DNA of 64,000 bases, taken from assembly GCA_948567375.1 (NCBI GenBank), contig OX419761.1:58716501-58780500 (forward strand), read 5' to 3'. The DNA comes from Lunularia cruciata (taxonomy: Eukaryota > Streptophyta > Marchantiopsida > Lunulariales > Lunulariaceae). Shown here in pieces: positions 35,111-45,560 of this stretch. Numbering within the stretch: position 1 is the stretch's first letter; every line of letters begins with the position of its first letter. Under the pieces are notes generated by a model. That model made no database searches and had not been told where the DNA came from. It saw only the letters and a program-made list of their open reading frames with translations. A program made the position numbers and the translations under genes.

Positions 35111-35116
35111 GTTTTC

Positions 35117-35244
35117 TTACGAGGATGTTTATAGCTTCCGGGTCATGGAGTGAATCAGATTATTTCATGTTGTCCTCTGATTTATGTTTAATGGGCTTTA
35201 TGATATGCTATTGTGAGCGGTCCTCGGGACTGTGTTTTCTAACA
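35117..35244 (+). repeat. Copia-3 5' LTR, last part
   Basis: Matches 39545-39661 of the 3' LTR (agcttccggg through tgtgttttc.aaca) and ends just before the primer site. Confidence 0.9.
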
Positions 35245-35246
35245 AT

Positions 35247-35258
35247 TGGTATCAGAGC
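35247..35258 (+). other. Copia-3 primer binding site, initiator tRNA-Met 3' end
   Basis: TGGTATCAGAGC is exactly complementary to the 3' end of plant initiator tRNA-Met and starts two bases after the LTR end. This is the usual arrangement in plant copia elements. Confidence 0.95.
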
Positions 35259-35334
35259 TTAGTTGGTCCTAACGAGGGTCTTTAGATCTAAGGGTGCACT
35301 CAAGTGGGTCTAGAAGCAAGTCCATAGCAAAGCA

Positions 35335-36215
35335 ATGGTAGGGGTGATATCCATATCAAATGCTAAATTTTCAGTGGAGAAGTTTGATGGGAAAAACAAT
35401 TTTGGACTTTGGAAACTGAAGATGAAGGACCTTCAAGTCCAGCATGGACTACATAGAGCACCAAAGAAAAAAAAGGAGGACAAAAGTGATGAGGATGAGG
35501 AATTTGAAGACGCAGATCTTAGAGCTATTAGCACTATTTGGTTGAACCTTACGGATGAAGTGCTATGCAATGTTATAAATGAGGAATCTGCACCAAAACT
35601 ATGGGCCAATTTGGAGAATCTTTATATGAACAAGTCATTGACAAATAGAATATTTCTTAAACAAAAGTTGTATACGTTGTGGATGAAGGAAGGCCAGAGT
35701 ATTATGGAGCACCTCAATGCTTTCAACAAAATCAATTGTGAGTTGATGAGCATAGAGGTTAAGTTAGAAGAGGAGGATAAGGCATTGCTGTTATTGACTT
35801 CACTTTCTCCATCATATGAGCATCTGGTAACAACTCTTCTATAGGGGAAGGATAATATAAACTGAGAGGAGGTCAATTTAGCATTATTGTCCAATGAGAT
35901 GCAAAAAAGACCCAACCAAGAAAAGACAAATTCAAGGGCTCTATTTATCAGAGGAAAGACAAGAGAGGGACAGAACGGATCAGGAGTAAATCAAGATCCA
36001 AGTCTAGAACAGGAGGCTTTAAAGGCAAGTGCTGGATTTGTGGGAAGGTTGGACATTTCAAGAAGGATTGTAACAACAAGAGACTTGAGTCCAACAAGGA
36101 TAAAGGTCAACTTTCAAATCAAGCAAGTATCTCTGAGCCATCTGGTGTTGTGGAGGATGTTCTATGTGTTACCCAAGACAAAGATCAATTTTAGGAGTCA
36201 TGAACGTTAGACTCA
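35335..36215 (+). pseudogene. Copia-3 gag
   Basis: Start ATG at 35335, chosen because it opens the frame 75 bp after the primer site. The capsid-like region has FDGKNNFGLWKLKMKDL at residues 17-33, and continues to a TAG at 35842-35844. The frame continues beyond it. A CCHC zinc knuckle (CWICGKVGHFKKDC, about 36028-36070) lies in a different frame, so at least one frameshift separates capsid and nucleocapsid. A charged KKKKEDKSDEDEE stretch sits near residue 45. Confidence 0.88.
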
Positions 36216-37560
36216 AGTTGCTCTTACCATATGTGTCTAAATAAGAAGTGGTTTCATGAGTACAAACCATACAATGGAGGATATATAATAATGTGGAACA
36301 ACATGGGTTGTATTGTTATTGGCATTGGTACAATATGCATTAAGGTGTTTGATGGTATTGTGAGGACTCTTGCTGATGTGACGCATGTTCCTGAGTTAAG
36401 GAAGAATTTGATATCACTAGGCACTTTGGACTCAAATGGTTGGAGGTGTGGAGAAGAAAATGGAACACTCAAGGTATTAAAAGAGCATTGGTTGTAATGA
36501 AGAGCAAGAAGACAGGAAATCTTTATGAGCTTGTTGGTGAGACCATTACTGGAGGAGTGGCATGTACTACTTCTGAAAATGAGATCCCAAAGATCTTACT
36601 CAATTATAGCACCTATGTTTGGGTCATATGAGGTGAAGGGATCTAAGTGAATTGTCCAAGAAACAACTTCTGAAGTGCCTTAAAAGTTGTGCGTTAAAAT
36701 TTTGTGAGCATTGTGTAATAGGAAAGCAACGGAGGGTAAGTCTTTCCACATGAGTTCATTGCACAAAGAGAATTTTATATTATGGGCATTCTTATGTTTG
36801 GGGCCCTACACTTATAGCTTCAAAATTTAGATCATTATATTTTGTATCTTTGGTTGATGATTACTCTAGGAGAGTATAGGTCTACACCATGAAGCAAAAC
36901 TCAGAGATCTTCTATATCTTTAAAGAATGGAAGGTGATGATTGAGAAACAAACTGGAAGAAAAGTGAATTGTTTGAGATCTGATAATGGTGGAGAATACA
37001 AATCCGGAGAGTTTGATAGATATTGTAAGAGTGAAGGGATAATTTATCACTGTACTATATTATGTACTACTCAAAAAATGGTGTGGAAGAGCGGAGAAAT
37101 CATACACTCTTGGAGAAAGCAAGAAGTATTTTAAGCAACCCTGGATTGGAGATGAGTTTTTGGGCAGAAGCCATAAATACAGCTTGTCATTTGATAAACA
37201 TTTCTCCCTCTACTGCTATTGAGTATAAGACACCCATGGAAAATGGACAGGGTAGCATATTGATTACTCTTCACTTAGAGTGTTTGGATGCATAGCTTGT
37301 GTTCATATTCAACAAGAACAAAGGCCAAAGTTAGATCCTAAATCTAGAAAATGTATAGTCTTGGCATATGAGAAGGATACAAAGGGATATAGATTATGGG
37401 ATCCAAAAAGGTGTTGTCTTCTTGTGAGTAGGGATGTAGTTTTTGATGAGACTAGTACAATGGAGACTATTACTATAGTAGAAGAAAAGAAAAAAAATTC
37501 AGTCAGATTTTGTTAACATAGATATTGATCTTAGAAATGAAGACATCTCACCTCTTGTAG
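36190..37560 (+). pseudogene. Copia-3 protease - integrase
   Basis: The protease site reads DSSCSYHMCLNK near 36210-36245, where family members have DSG, so it is probably dead. The frame 36231-36497 carries the protease body and part of the GAG-pre-integrase. After stops, the HHCC-type region (SCALKFCEHCVIGKQR, about 36690) and an integrase core follow (LVDDYSRRV near 36850; LRSDNGGEYKSGEF at 36975-37015). The DDE Glu region is in a shifted frame (ERRNHTLLEKARS, 37090-37130). The acidic linker to RT ends about 37560. Confidence 0.85.
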
Positions 37561-37583
37561 ATACCATGTGAATACGTCCAGAA

Positions 37584-39267
37584 GTGATTCATGATGGTAG
37601 GTATCCAAATATGGATAGAAGGCCTCCAAAGAGATTTGATGATTCATTTGTAGCATATGCCCTTCTTACAAAGAATGGCAAGCCTTCTTCATATGAGGAG
37701 GCAATGCAAGATCAAGAGTTTCAAAAGTGGCATTGTGAAATGGAAGAGGAGATGAAGTCTTTGTCCAAGAACCAAACATGAAGACTTGAAAAATTGCTTA
37801 TAGGAAAGAATGCAATTGGTTGTAGATGGGTATTCTGGAGGAAGGAAAGACTTCCAAAATCTGGTGGAGATCAATACAAAGCAAGACTTGTAGCAAAGGG
37901 TTATATCCAAAAGGAGGTATTGACTTCAATGAGATTTCTTCATCAGTGGTAAAAATCTCTTCAATTCATGCACTATTGGCAATAGTTGCATTGCATAACT
38001 TGGAGTTGGATCAACTAAATGTTACAACTACTTTTTTACATGGAGAATTGGAGGAGGAGATTTATATGCATCAACCTGAAGCTTTTGTGGTACCAAGGAA
38101 CCAACACCTTATTTGCAGGTTACAAAAGTCTTTATATGGACTAAAGCAAAGTCCAAGACTTTGGTCCTTGAAATTTGATGCTTCCCTGTTGAAGCATGGA
38201 TATAATAGAAGTGAATCATATTGTTGTGTGTACCTCAAGAAGCAACATGAACCTAGAGTATTTGATTTAATCATCTTAGTACTATATGTGGATGATATGC
38301 TGATTGTTTCACAGGATATGGTTGAGGTGGAGAAATTGAAAGCATAACTTGGTAAGGAGTTTGATATGAAGGACTTGGGTTCTTCAAAGAGTGTGCTAGG
38401 GATTGAAATCCACCAGGATAGGAGCAAAGGAAAGTTATGGATATCTTAAAGGAGATATTTGGGAAAATTACTTGCTCGGTTTGGCATGGAGAAATCAAAA
38501 CCAGTGAACACTCCAAGGGCAAGTCATTTCAAGATATCATTGGAGCAATGTCCATCAAATGAGGAGGAGAGAAAAGTAATGTCAAATATTCTTTATGCTA
38601 ATGCTTTTGGGAGTTTAAAGTATGTTATGGTCTGCACTAGACCAGGCATCTCATATGTTGTGAGTATGGTGAGTAGATACATGGAAAATCTAGGAAAACA
38701 ACATTGAGAAGTTGTAAAGTGGGTACTTTGTTACTAAAAGTGACTATAAATATTGGCATTACCTTTGATGAAGAGAAGGACCAAGAAGGAGGAATTATAT
38801 GGTCTGTAGATTTTGATTTTGGCCAAGACTTGGATAAGAGAAGGTCTACAATAGGATTTGTTTTTACACTTGTTTGTGGTGCTGTAAGTTGGAAGTCTAC
38901 TCCCCAATCTACTGTTGCTCTTTCTACTATAGAGGTGGAATATATGGCAAAAACTGAGGCTGCCAAAGAGGTAATATGGCTACAAAGATTAGCCAAGGAT
39001 GTTGGACTCACTAATATGAAGTCCACACTTTTTTGTGATAGCCAAAGCGCTACTCACTTGGCCAAAAATCAAGTACATCATTCAAGGACAAAGCATATTG
39101 ATGTGAGACATCATTTTATCAGGGAGGTTGTGATAAATGGTGAGATCAATTTGCAAAAGATTGGCACAGAAGTATACGCAGTTGATATGTTGACTAAACC
39201 TGTTCCCGTTGAGAAGTTCAAGTTATGTATGAACTTGCTCAACGTTCAATGTTGCTCTTTGGGATGA
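37584..39267 (+). pseudogene. Copia-3 reverse transcriptase - RNase H
   Basis: RT runs through several frames: RPPKRFDDSFVAYAL (37625), KARLVAKGY (37880), LYGLKQSPRLW (38130-38165) and the catalytic YVDDMLIVSQD at 38286-38318. The RT end is in 38459-38707. RNase H occupies 38704-39267 as an open frame. It carries a region with VSWKSTPQSTVALSTIEVEYMA, the catalytic-type FCDSQSATHLAKN, and HHSRTKHIDVRHHF, ending close to the 3' LTR. Stops at 37781, 38345 and 38448 and shifts near 37905 inactivate it. Confidence 0.88.
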
Positions 39268-39296
39268 TATGGTGAATACAAGCAAAAGCTGGAGAT

Positions 39297-39661
39297 TGTT
39301 ACTTTTGGCTTGTTATCATTGACTTGACTGATCAAGAGCAAGAGCAAACATGATTGGTGAAACATACGGTGAGGATATATTCAGTCATTACTAAGGCTAA
39401 GTGACTAGATATCTTGAGTGGGTCAATACTCATGAAGTCCCACAAGTCAATATTCAGGAGTTCAGTTGGATATTTTTTTAATTTTTAATTTTTAATTTTA
39501 TTTATATTAGAAGGCTGGTGTGAGCCTGTTTCAGCCGCGGAGATAGCTTCCGGGACAAGGAGTGAATCACGTTATTTCCTTATTTCCTGATGTATTCTGA
39601 TTTATGTATAATGGGCTTTATGATGTGTTGCGAGAGGTCATGGGGACTGTGTTTTCCAACA
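39297..39661 (+). repeat. Copia-3 3' LTR
   Basis: 365 bp, TGTTACTTTTGG...TTTTCCAACA, preceded by a purine-rich agctggagat tract that can serve as the plus-strand primer. It is shorter than the 5' copy because it lacks the TA tracts and repeated U3 segments. Confidence 0.93.
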
Positions 39662-40720
39662 GGAGAGAACAACCCAAGCCGGTTAGGAACTGCAACAAGT
39701 CACTCCTTTCGAAGTGCCTTTGATTGTATTCCAGATCATGTCTCGGGTGATCAAATCACTTCGTATCAGTTGGTGGAGTGGAAGTTCTACGATAATCTCA
39801 CTCTCTGGAGATGAGTTCTCCTCAACTGGACTTTCGCCTACTGTATTTTCTGACGGTTCTTCCATCTTTGCCCCTTGTTTGCGTGTTTTACCTTTTCTCA
39901 AACCACTGGAACAACGTACTTCTCCATTTTCTCACTTCCGACGGCCCATAGAACAGACGGATGGATGAAAGCACTCTCTGGGGCACAGCGCGGGCTTCTG
40001 CAATATCAGCCTGCTCGAAGGTTGCATAGTTTGCAGTTGGCTTCTTCTTTACCTTCGTTTTCTTCTTCAGCACATCAAGGCAATGGTCGTATCATCTTGC
40101 AACGTCCAGTGGTAATACCGAATACTCATCCTCTTTCCACTGTTTCTGCAGAACCTCACTGTAAAGAGACTCATAGATCGACTTGAATTCATCAAACATC
40201 TTGCCTGAAAACTTCCTTGATGCTTTTCGTGAACGGAGAGACTATAAATCACCCTGCATGTTTCCGGCGAAAGGGGTTCTCCTTGACTATAAGCTTCTGC
40301 AGGTAAGCAACTTTTTTGGGTGTAGGTTCTCTCTCTTTACCTTCATGTACATGAGTAAATATTGCCATGACATCATCAACCTTGGAGTTTCGATACAACG
40401 TATCGTTAAGATCCTCCTCATAAAGCACAGCAGCCTCTGTGAACTTATCATGATTCTCCACCATGATTCTTGAGATATTTCCATAATAATATCGTTCCGT
40501 GGAGGCCATTTTCTGCAGCTGGTGGAACAAATGGAGTAATCTCTTCTGCAAAGCCATTCCGGACGTATTTCCGCCATTACAATTCTCATTCACCTGTAGT
40601 TTTATTAGACTGGCTGTTGATGATGCAGACGTAACAGGACACTGCATTTCCAACCACCGCATGCTGATGTTCTGCCTGAGGGTAGCATCTTTGACTTTTG
40701 TAAGAGTTCTGGATATACTG
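39662..40720 (-). pseudogene. Tandem gene copy B, central part
   Basis: Two minus-strand coding stretches stand out. 40249-40662 (137 codons) includes RYYYGNISRIM and FTEAAVLYEED and ends close to AYLQKLIVKENPF. A second stretch from about 40190 down to 39890 starts MFDEFKSIYESLYSEV and ends RLFYGPSEVRKWRSTLFQWF, with one internal stop near 40094. Charged KKKTKVKKK lies between them. The sequence is soluble and helical in character; I recognise no domain and assign no function. Open codons continue rightwards in the 40249-40662 frame to the copia-2 insertion at 40720. Copy A holds a more decayed version at 22320-23300. Confidence 0.6.
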
Positions 40721-41238
40721 TGTTAAATTAGGTAATCTCTAGTTTAGAGATTTCTTTGTTAGAATAAGACAATTTAGTTACTATTCACATGTGTTACTTT
40801 TCATATGCAAGTTACTGTTCATGCTTGTTGTTCACATGCTTTCCATGAGTTGCATGTGTTACATGAGCAGTATGGTAGCACACCCTTCAGCACACCTTTC
40901 AATACACCCTCCTATCTATATAATTCCAGCTAGGAATTCTTCTACTGGGTTGATTTCTAGTATTTCCCCTTTGCATTTCATGAAGCCCTGAGTTGCCTAA
41001 CATCATCTCATGAGTGTTTTGTGATGTCTTAGTATTGGAGGCTATTTGTGCTATGTGATTGAACTGGTTGTACTATCTTTGAAGGTTAGGAGAGAGTTGA
41101 GTCTTTCTGTGTGCAACTAGCAGTGTCTGTTCTGGTGAGACTAGAAAAGCTGAGTGCTAGGATGTCTGATACATCAGAAGTCAAAATGCTTGAGAATAGA
41201 CCATCTACTTCAGAGAGGAAGAACAAAGGTTCTCATCA
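40721..41238 (+). repeat. Copia-2 5' LTR
   Basis: 518 bp, TGTTAAATTAGG to TTCTCATCA. Contains a tatctatataat TATA-like box near 40912. Matches the 3' LTR over its whole length, with small indels. Confidence 0.92.
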
Positions 41239-41239
41239 C

Positions 41240-41252
41240 GTTATGGGCCCAC
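41240..41252 (+). other. Half-tRNA primer binding site
   Basis: GTTATGGGCCCAC starts one base after the LTR end. It is complementary to the anticodon arm of plant initiator tRNA-Met (the arm reads GUGGGCCCAUAAC), not to its 3' end. This matches the half-tRNA priming known from Drosophila copia and yeast Ty5. Copia-1 has a decayed version at the same place. Confidence 0.85.
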
Positions 41253-41278
41253 AATCACCATTGGGGTTGATATGAGAA

Positions 41279-42050
41279 CTCAAAGAGATAGAGAAATTGG
41301 GAAAGACTAACGACAAAGCTTGGGCTTTGAATGTGAAGTCTATCTTAGACAGTTATGATTGTCTAGATTTTGCATTAGAAGCTCATGGTATAGATGAGCT
41401 AGAGACCAACAAGGAGGAGAGAGTCAAGCATGCTACTACTAGGAGGTTTCTGCTGAGGGCTATGGAAGAGCCAGCTAGAGACCTAGTAGATACTTATGCT
41501 TGGAGTTGGGAGATTTGGGAAAAAACAAGATTTATTACATTGTTGAGAAGCTGGAGAGCTCATATCGAGTCTGGTCTACAGTAAAGAACTTGAGATTGCA
41601 GGAGGGTGAAGATTTCACCTGTTATCTATCAAAACTGCAGAAACTCTTCAAGAGTATCGAGGATGGGGTTGTACTTACAGAGAAGTACAAGATCAATCAT
41701 CTCTTAGATAGTCTTCCTTCAAGCTATGACTCTGTCCTAGTAACTCTACAAGTTTTAAGTGTTGAAACTATCACATGGGATTATGTGATGCATAAATTGT
41801 TGGTGTTTGGCAGACATAGAGAGGACAAAGGGCTGAAGTTAAATGAGCAAGGAGATGCTGCTCTGTTCAGTGCTTCTTCTCGTTCAAGAAGAGTGCCAGA
41901 TGGAAGAGTGAGCAAACCAGAGCAAGCCAGAGTGAGTAAATCTGGTAAAGGAGTTAGTAGTGTTGATGACAAGACTTGTTTTTCTGTCATTAGAAAGGTC
42001 ATATTGCACCTTTATGTCCTAGGAGAGGACAAAGGAGAGAACGAGAGCTG
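41279..42050 (+). pseudogene. Copia-2 gag
   Basis: The reading EIEKLGKTNDKAWALNVK starts at about 41285; the first ATG (41272) is out of frame with it. A frameshift near 41500 moves to the frame 41500-42051, which carries SSYRVWSTVKNLRLQEGEDF and INHLLDSLPSSYDSVLV. The nucleocapsid CCHC (near 41973-42020) is frameshifted, leaving only DDKTCFSV in frame. Confidence 0.85.
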
Positions 42051-42059
42051 AAGAGGGTA

Positions 42060-43015
42060 GGCAAGAGACCTCAACAAGTAAAAGGTCAAAAATCTGGGAG
42101 TTCAGCTTACAACTCAGAGGAGTGCCATGAGATAGTCAGCAATGAGGAGGGGTACACAGCAGAAGAGCCGGATTGTGGAACGTTTGCAGAATCACAGTTG
42201 TCTTCAAACGGTTCTGGATGCTTCTTAGACTCAGGAGCCACCTCTCATATATGTTATGAGAAGGAGCTGTTCTTAACTCTTCAACCTCTGAAGACTCCCA
42301 AGAATGTTTGTTATGGACCTAGGATTCTGAATCAAGTGTTAGGAACTGGCAAAGTTCCTATTGCCTTCATGGGATGTTCTGGAAAAGGCTATTTGGAAAA
42401 TGTACTGTATGTTCCAAATTACACCAAGAACTTGATATCAATACATAGCCTCATGGAGCATGGAGTGGATGTTTTGTTTGAAAGCAACATAAATCAATGT
42501 ACTTTGAAGAAAGGAGAGTTGATCCTTGGGTATGATACTGCCAAAGGGAAACTGTTCAAGTTGATGGAAGCTTATTGTTATGATTTTGTGTTGGTAGCAG
42601 AAAACAGAAATGATATCCATGTCTGGCATTTGAGGTTAGGGCACCTGTTAGAGCAAAACTTATATGCTCTAGAGAAGGTAGTGGAGGGGTTAAAACTAGA
42701 TCCCAAAGAAAAACTTGAATTCTGCATTGGGTGTGCAGAAGGTAAGGCACACAAAGCTCCTATCCCCAAGAAAACTTCATCTAGAGCTTTTGGTCTTCTA
42801 GATGTCGTACATTCTGATGTATGGGGATACATGACTGAAAAGTCATTGAGTGGAGCAACCTACTATGTTTCCTTTGTGGATGGTTACAGTAGAAAGAGCT
42901 TTATCTATCTCGTGAGAAGCAAGGATGAAGTGCTGCAAAAATTCCAGAAGTTTGTAGTCATGGTTGAACGCAGATTAGGAGGAAAGTCAAGCGATTGAAA
43001 ACAGATGGAGGCAGA
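42060..43015 (+). pseudogene. Copia-2 protease - integrase (truncated)
   Basis: The open frame 42198-42998 (266 codons) starts at the protease signature FLDSGATSHICY, with an intact DSG. It continues through the protease body, the GAG-pre-integrase (IHVWHLRLGHLLEQNL at about 42620; CIGCAEGKAHK at 42725, zinc-binding residues present) and the integrase core start (VVHSDVWGYMTEKSLSGATY, first catalytic Asp; FVDGYSRKSFIYL). It stops at 42996, before the second catalytic Asp. This is the best preserved protease in the window. Confidence 0.88.
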
Positions 43016-43024
43016 GAGTACGAA

Positions 43025-43806
43025 TCAGTCAACCACAGTATGTGAGATCCATACTAGCTAAGTATCAGATGACAGAGGCAAATTCCGTCTCTACACCTCT
43101 TGATCTGGGGTAGAAGCACAGCAGAATCATAGACGGGGAGATGAATCTCTGTGACAAAGTGTTGTATCATAGTGCTCTTGGTTCTCTTATGTTTATGCTA
43201 TGCAGTGGGAGCACTAGCTAGATATACTAGCAACCCTGCACAAGCTCATTGGAAATGTATATTCAGGTACTTAAAGGGTACTTAAGATGCATTCTTGGAG
43301 TACAAAAAGCAAGGGAACATACTTTCTCCTACTCTTGAAGCATATACAGATGCTAGTTGGGGAGATGACACAGATAACAGCAGATCAACTAGTGGATATG
43401 TAGTTATGCTTAGTGGTGGAGCAATGAGTTGGCATAGTAAACAGCAAAAACTTGTTGCTCTGTCTACTGCTGAGGCATGATCTATAGCTGCCTCAAATGC
43501 TACTCAAGAAGTCATCTGGAACAAGAGACTTCTTAAGAAGCTAGGTTTTGAGTAGGAAAGTCCTACTACATTGTACTGTGACAATATAGGAAGTATAGCA
43601 CTCAGCAAAAATCCTGTACATCACCCAAGGACTAAGCACATTGAGATTAGAAGAAGATTTGTAAAGGAAAAAGAAAAGGAGAATGTCATGAAGTTAGTTT
43701 ACTGTCCTACACAGGAGATGACAGCACATGTGCTTACAAAAGCACTACCTAAAGATAAACACATGAAATGTCTAGTAGAAATGGGAATAGTCCTAAACTC
43801 TCATTA
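43025..43806 (+). pseudogene. Copia-2 RT end - RNase H
   Basis: Starts at the RT C-terminus (SQPQYVRSILAKYQMTEANS, 43030-43090). The frame 43295-43480 gives EAYTDASWGDD with the first RNase H Asp, RSTSGYVVMLSGGAMSWHSK and VALSTAEA; a TGA at 43478-43480 follows. The frame 43571-43807 carries YCDNIGSIALSKNP and HHPRTKHIEIRRRFV, ending just before the 3' LTR. Confidence 0.87.
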
Positions 43807-43814
43807 AGTGGGAG

Positions 43815-44297
43815 TGTTAAATTAGGTAATCTCTAGTTTAGGGACTTCTTTGTTAGAATGAGACAAGTTAGTAACTATTCACATGTGTTACATTTCATGT
43901 GCAAGTTACTGTTCATGCCTAATGTTCACATGCTTTCCATGAGTTGCATGTGTTACATGAGCAGTATGGTAGCACACCTTTCAGTACACCCTTCTATCTA
44001 ATCCCAGTTAGGAGTTCTTCTATTGGGTTGATTTCTAACACTTCCCCTCCGCATTTTGTGAACCCTTAGCTGCCTAACATCATCTCAGAAGTGTTGGAGG
44101 CTATTTGTGCTACGGGAGTGAACTGGTTGTACTATCTTTGAAGGCTAGGAGAGAGTTGAGTCTTTCTGTGTGCAATTAGGAGTATCTACTCTAGTGAGAT
44201 TAGGAAAGCTGAGTGCTAGGATGTCTGATACATAAGAAATCAGAATACTTGAGAATAGACCATCTACTTCAAAGAGCAGGAACAAAGGTTCTCATCA
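43815..44297 (+). repeat. Copia-2 3' LTR
   Basis: 483 bp, preceded by the purine tract aagtgggag. It differs from the 5' copy by scattered substitutions and a deletion of about 20 bp around 44090, so insertion is not recent. Confidence 0.92.
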
Positions 44298-44640
44298 TAT
44301 TGGAACACTATCTCCTTCATGTTTAAATCTGTCTCATCGTTTAGTTGTATAAAGTGCACAGTACACTCAAGGCAAACATCCCGTGAATGAACCTCACTGT
44401 AACTGAGATCGTTCAGAACCGAGGGACCACTAGGATTCCAACCACCAGCATTAAACATATCTCCTAGATTTCAAAGAGAGGGAGACAAAGAAATATCAGG
44501 TGAAAGGTTTCAGTTTGGAAGATAACGGAAATATCACAATTAGCCGTAGTCAATCGGAGGATATACTGAAATAGAACCTGAATCCAAGCAACCTCACCAA
44601 TCAGTTCCATCAACTTTCAACACGTGAAGAAATCTCGAAT
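44298..44640 (-). pseudogene. Tandem gene copy B, 5' part
   Basis: A minus-strand reading starts MFNAGGWNPSGPSVLNDLSY and continues to LNMKEIVFQ (about 44458 down to 44300), where copia-2 is inserted. Joining the sequence on the far side of the element does not keep this frame into the 40249-40662 frame, so an intron or a frameshift must lie between. Unrecognised protein. Confidence 0.45.
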
Positions 44641-45250
44641 GTAGCAAGCAGAAGAGTCCGCTTCATGAATATTTTGAAAAGGGAGTACTGTTTTGATCGG
44701 ATGGGAACGCTTAAGAATATGGACCTGCGTACTAGAGACTAAATCTTTTATCGGATTTTCACAGCTATGGCGAGCGCAGAGGTGATCAGATTGCTGTTTA
44801 TAGAAGGACAGAACAAAAGTTCATATCGGTTCAGAGAATGGAAAATTCCTTTCCTAGTAAACTAGACCACGGTGAGAGACCGAATTTCGTGAAATATCCA
44901 ATGATGCTACTTATAACTTTCACAGACTCCGAAGCTCATGATACAGAGCACAGTCGATGGCCGGCAGGACTCTGGTCAATTAGAAGACGACGTCAGTAAG
45001 AAAACATGCTCTTTGAGTATGCGTACCGCGTGATCTCTCTGAAGCACCCGGGATGAATAGCTCCCCCTCGGCTTCCAGGTCCAATCCTCTCAACACTTAA
45101 GATTTTGATCGAATCACAGAAACGATTGAACTCCCCTTTGCACAATTCTTGTCGTTCCGAATCCGATCTCGTTCGGGTTCATTGCACACTCATGGTTTCC
45201 TATGTTGTTCTGCATCATTGCCATGACAAAGGCTATCCGCATACGATAAG
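44641..45250 (-). pseudogene. Tandem gene copy C, 3' part only
   Basis: Matches copy B 27270-27560 (aatctcgaatgta, aaaagggagtactgtt, then a ggacggtgct-like stretch) and 28550-28720 (cttc.ggtccaa.ctctc.aacactta..attt, then cccctttgcaca). Minus-strand stops are present. The copy is truncated to the right by the LINE tail at about 45313. Confidence 0.6.
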
Positions 45251-45312
45251 AAAGCCTATCGGCATTGGATAAGAAAGGCTATTCGCATAGGATAATGAGA
45301 CAAGGGTGACCG

Positions 45313-45560
45313 CTTAGAAAAAATGAAGAATGGGAAGACCCCATCAATCAAGCCGTAGAAGGGAGAGATAAAAGAGGTAAAATGGGGCTAAGCCCCAATA
45401 CAGTCTATATACGAAAAATCTGCCTTACTGCCCCTCATATATCCGAGCTATGCAAGTCTTGCGGTCTACAAACAAGCTATACCCGTCAGATATCCGAGCT
45501 ATGAGAGTCGTGTAGTTTACAAACAATGACTGGAAGGTCCCCCCAAGCAGTGCACACCTT
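45313..45560 (-). pseudogene. R2-like LINE 3' tail fragment
   Basis: Read on the minus strand this ends with the same ggggtcttcccat.cttc as the copies at 19660 and 53383. The upstream text matches the LINE tail (caatagtatagat..., then atatccgagctatgcaa). A 51-bp segment is doubled here: atatccgagctatg...tacaaac at 45439 and 45490. 5'-truncated, as is usual for LINE copies. Confidence 0.65.

Larger units (their letters stand above)
31780..35116 (+). mobile_element. Penelope-like element nested in the copia-3 LTR
   Basis: Limits come from where the LTR text stops (after the tttatattt run at about 31780) and resumes (tagcttccggg at 35117). About 45 bp of LTR (aaggctggtgtgagcctgtt region) is missing at the join, so insertion came with a small deletion or the 3' edge lies slightly elsewhere. 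The right 0.9 kb is non-coding and rich in internal repeats. Confidence 0.7.
31203..39661 (+). mobile_element. Copia-3: Ty1/copia element with nested Penelope-like insertion
   Basis: Boundaries are TGTTATGTTGGGC at 31203 and CCAACA at 39661, flanked by a perfect 6-bp duplication ggagag (31197-31202; 39662-39667). The empty site is preserved in copy A near 22330-22345, where the flanking sequences join. Internal order is primer site 35247, gag 35335, protease/integrase, RT, RNase H 39267, 3' LTR 39297. Without the nested block the element would be about 5 kb. Stops and frameshifts in gag, protease, integrase and RT make it inactive. Confidence 0.93.
40721..44297 (+). mobile_element. Copia-2: Ty1/copia element with both LTRs
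   Basis: LTR 40721-41238, primer site 41240, gag, protease/integrase, RT end and RNase H, LTR 43815-44297. Flanks are tactg (40716-40720) and tattg (44298-44302), a 5-bp duplication with one change. The RT core and integrase end are deleted at about 43015-43025, where integrase text joins RT C-terminal text directly. Confidence 0.9.
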
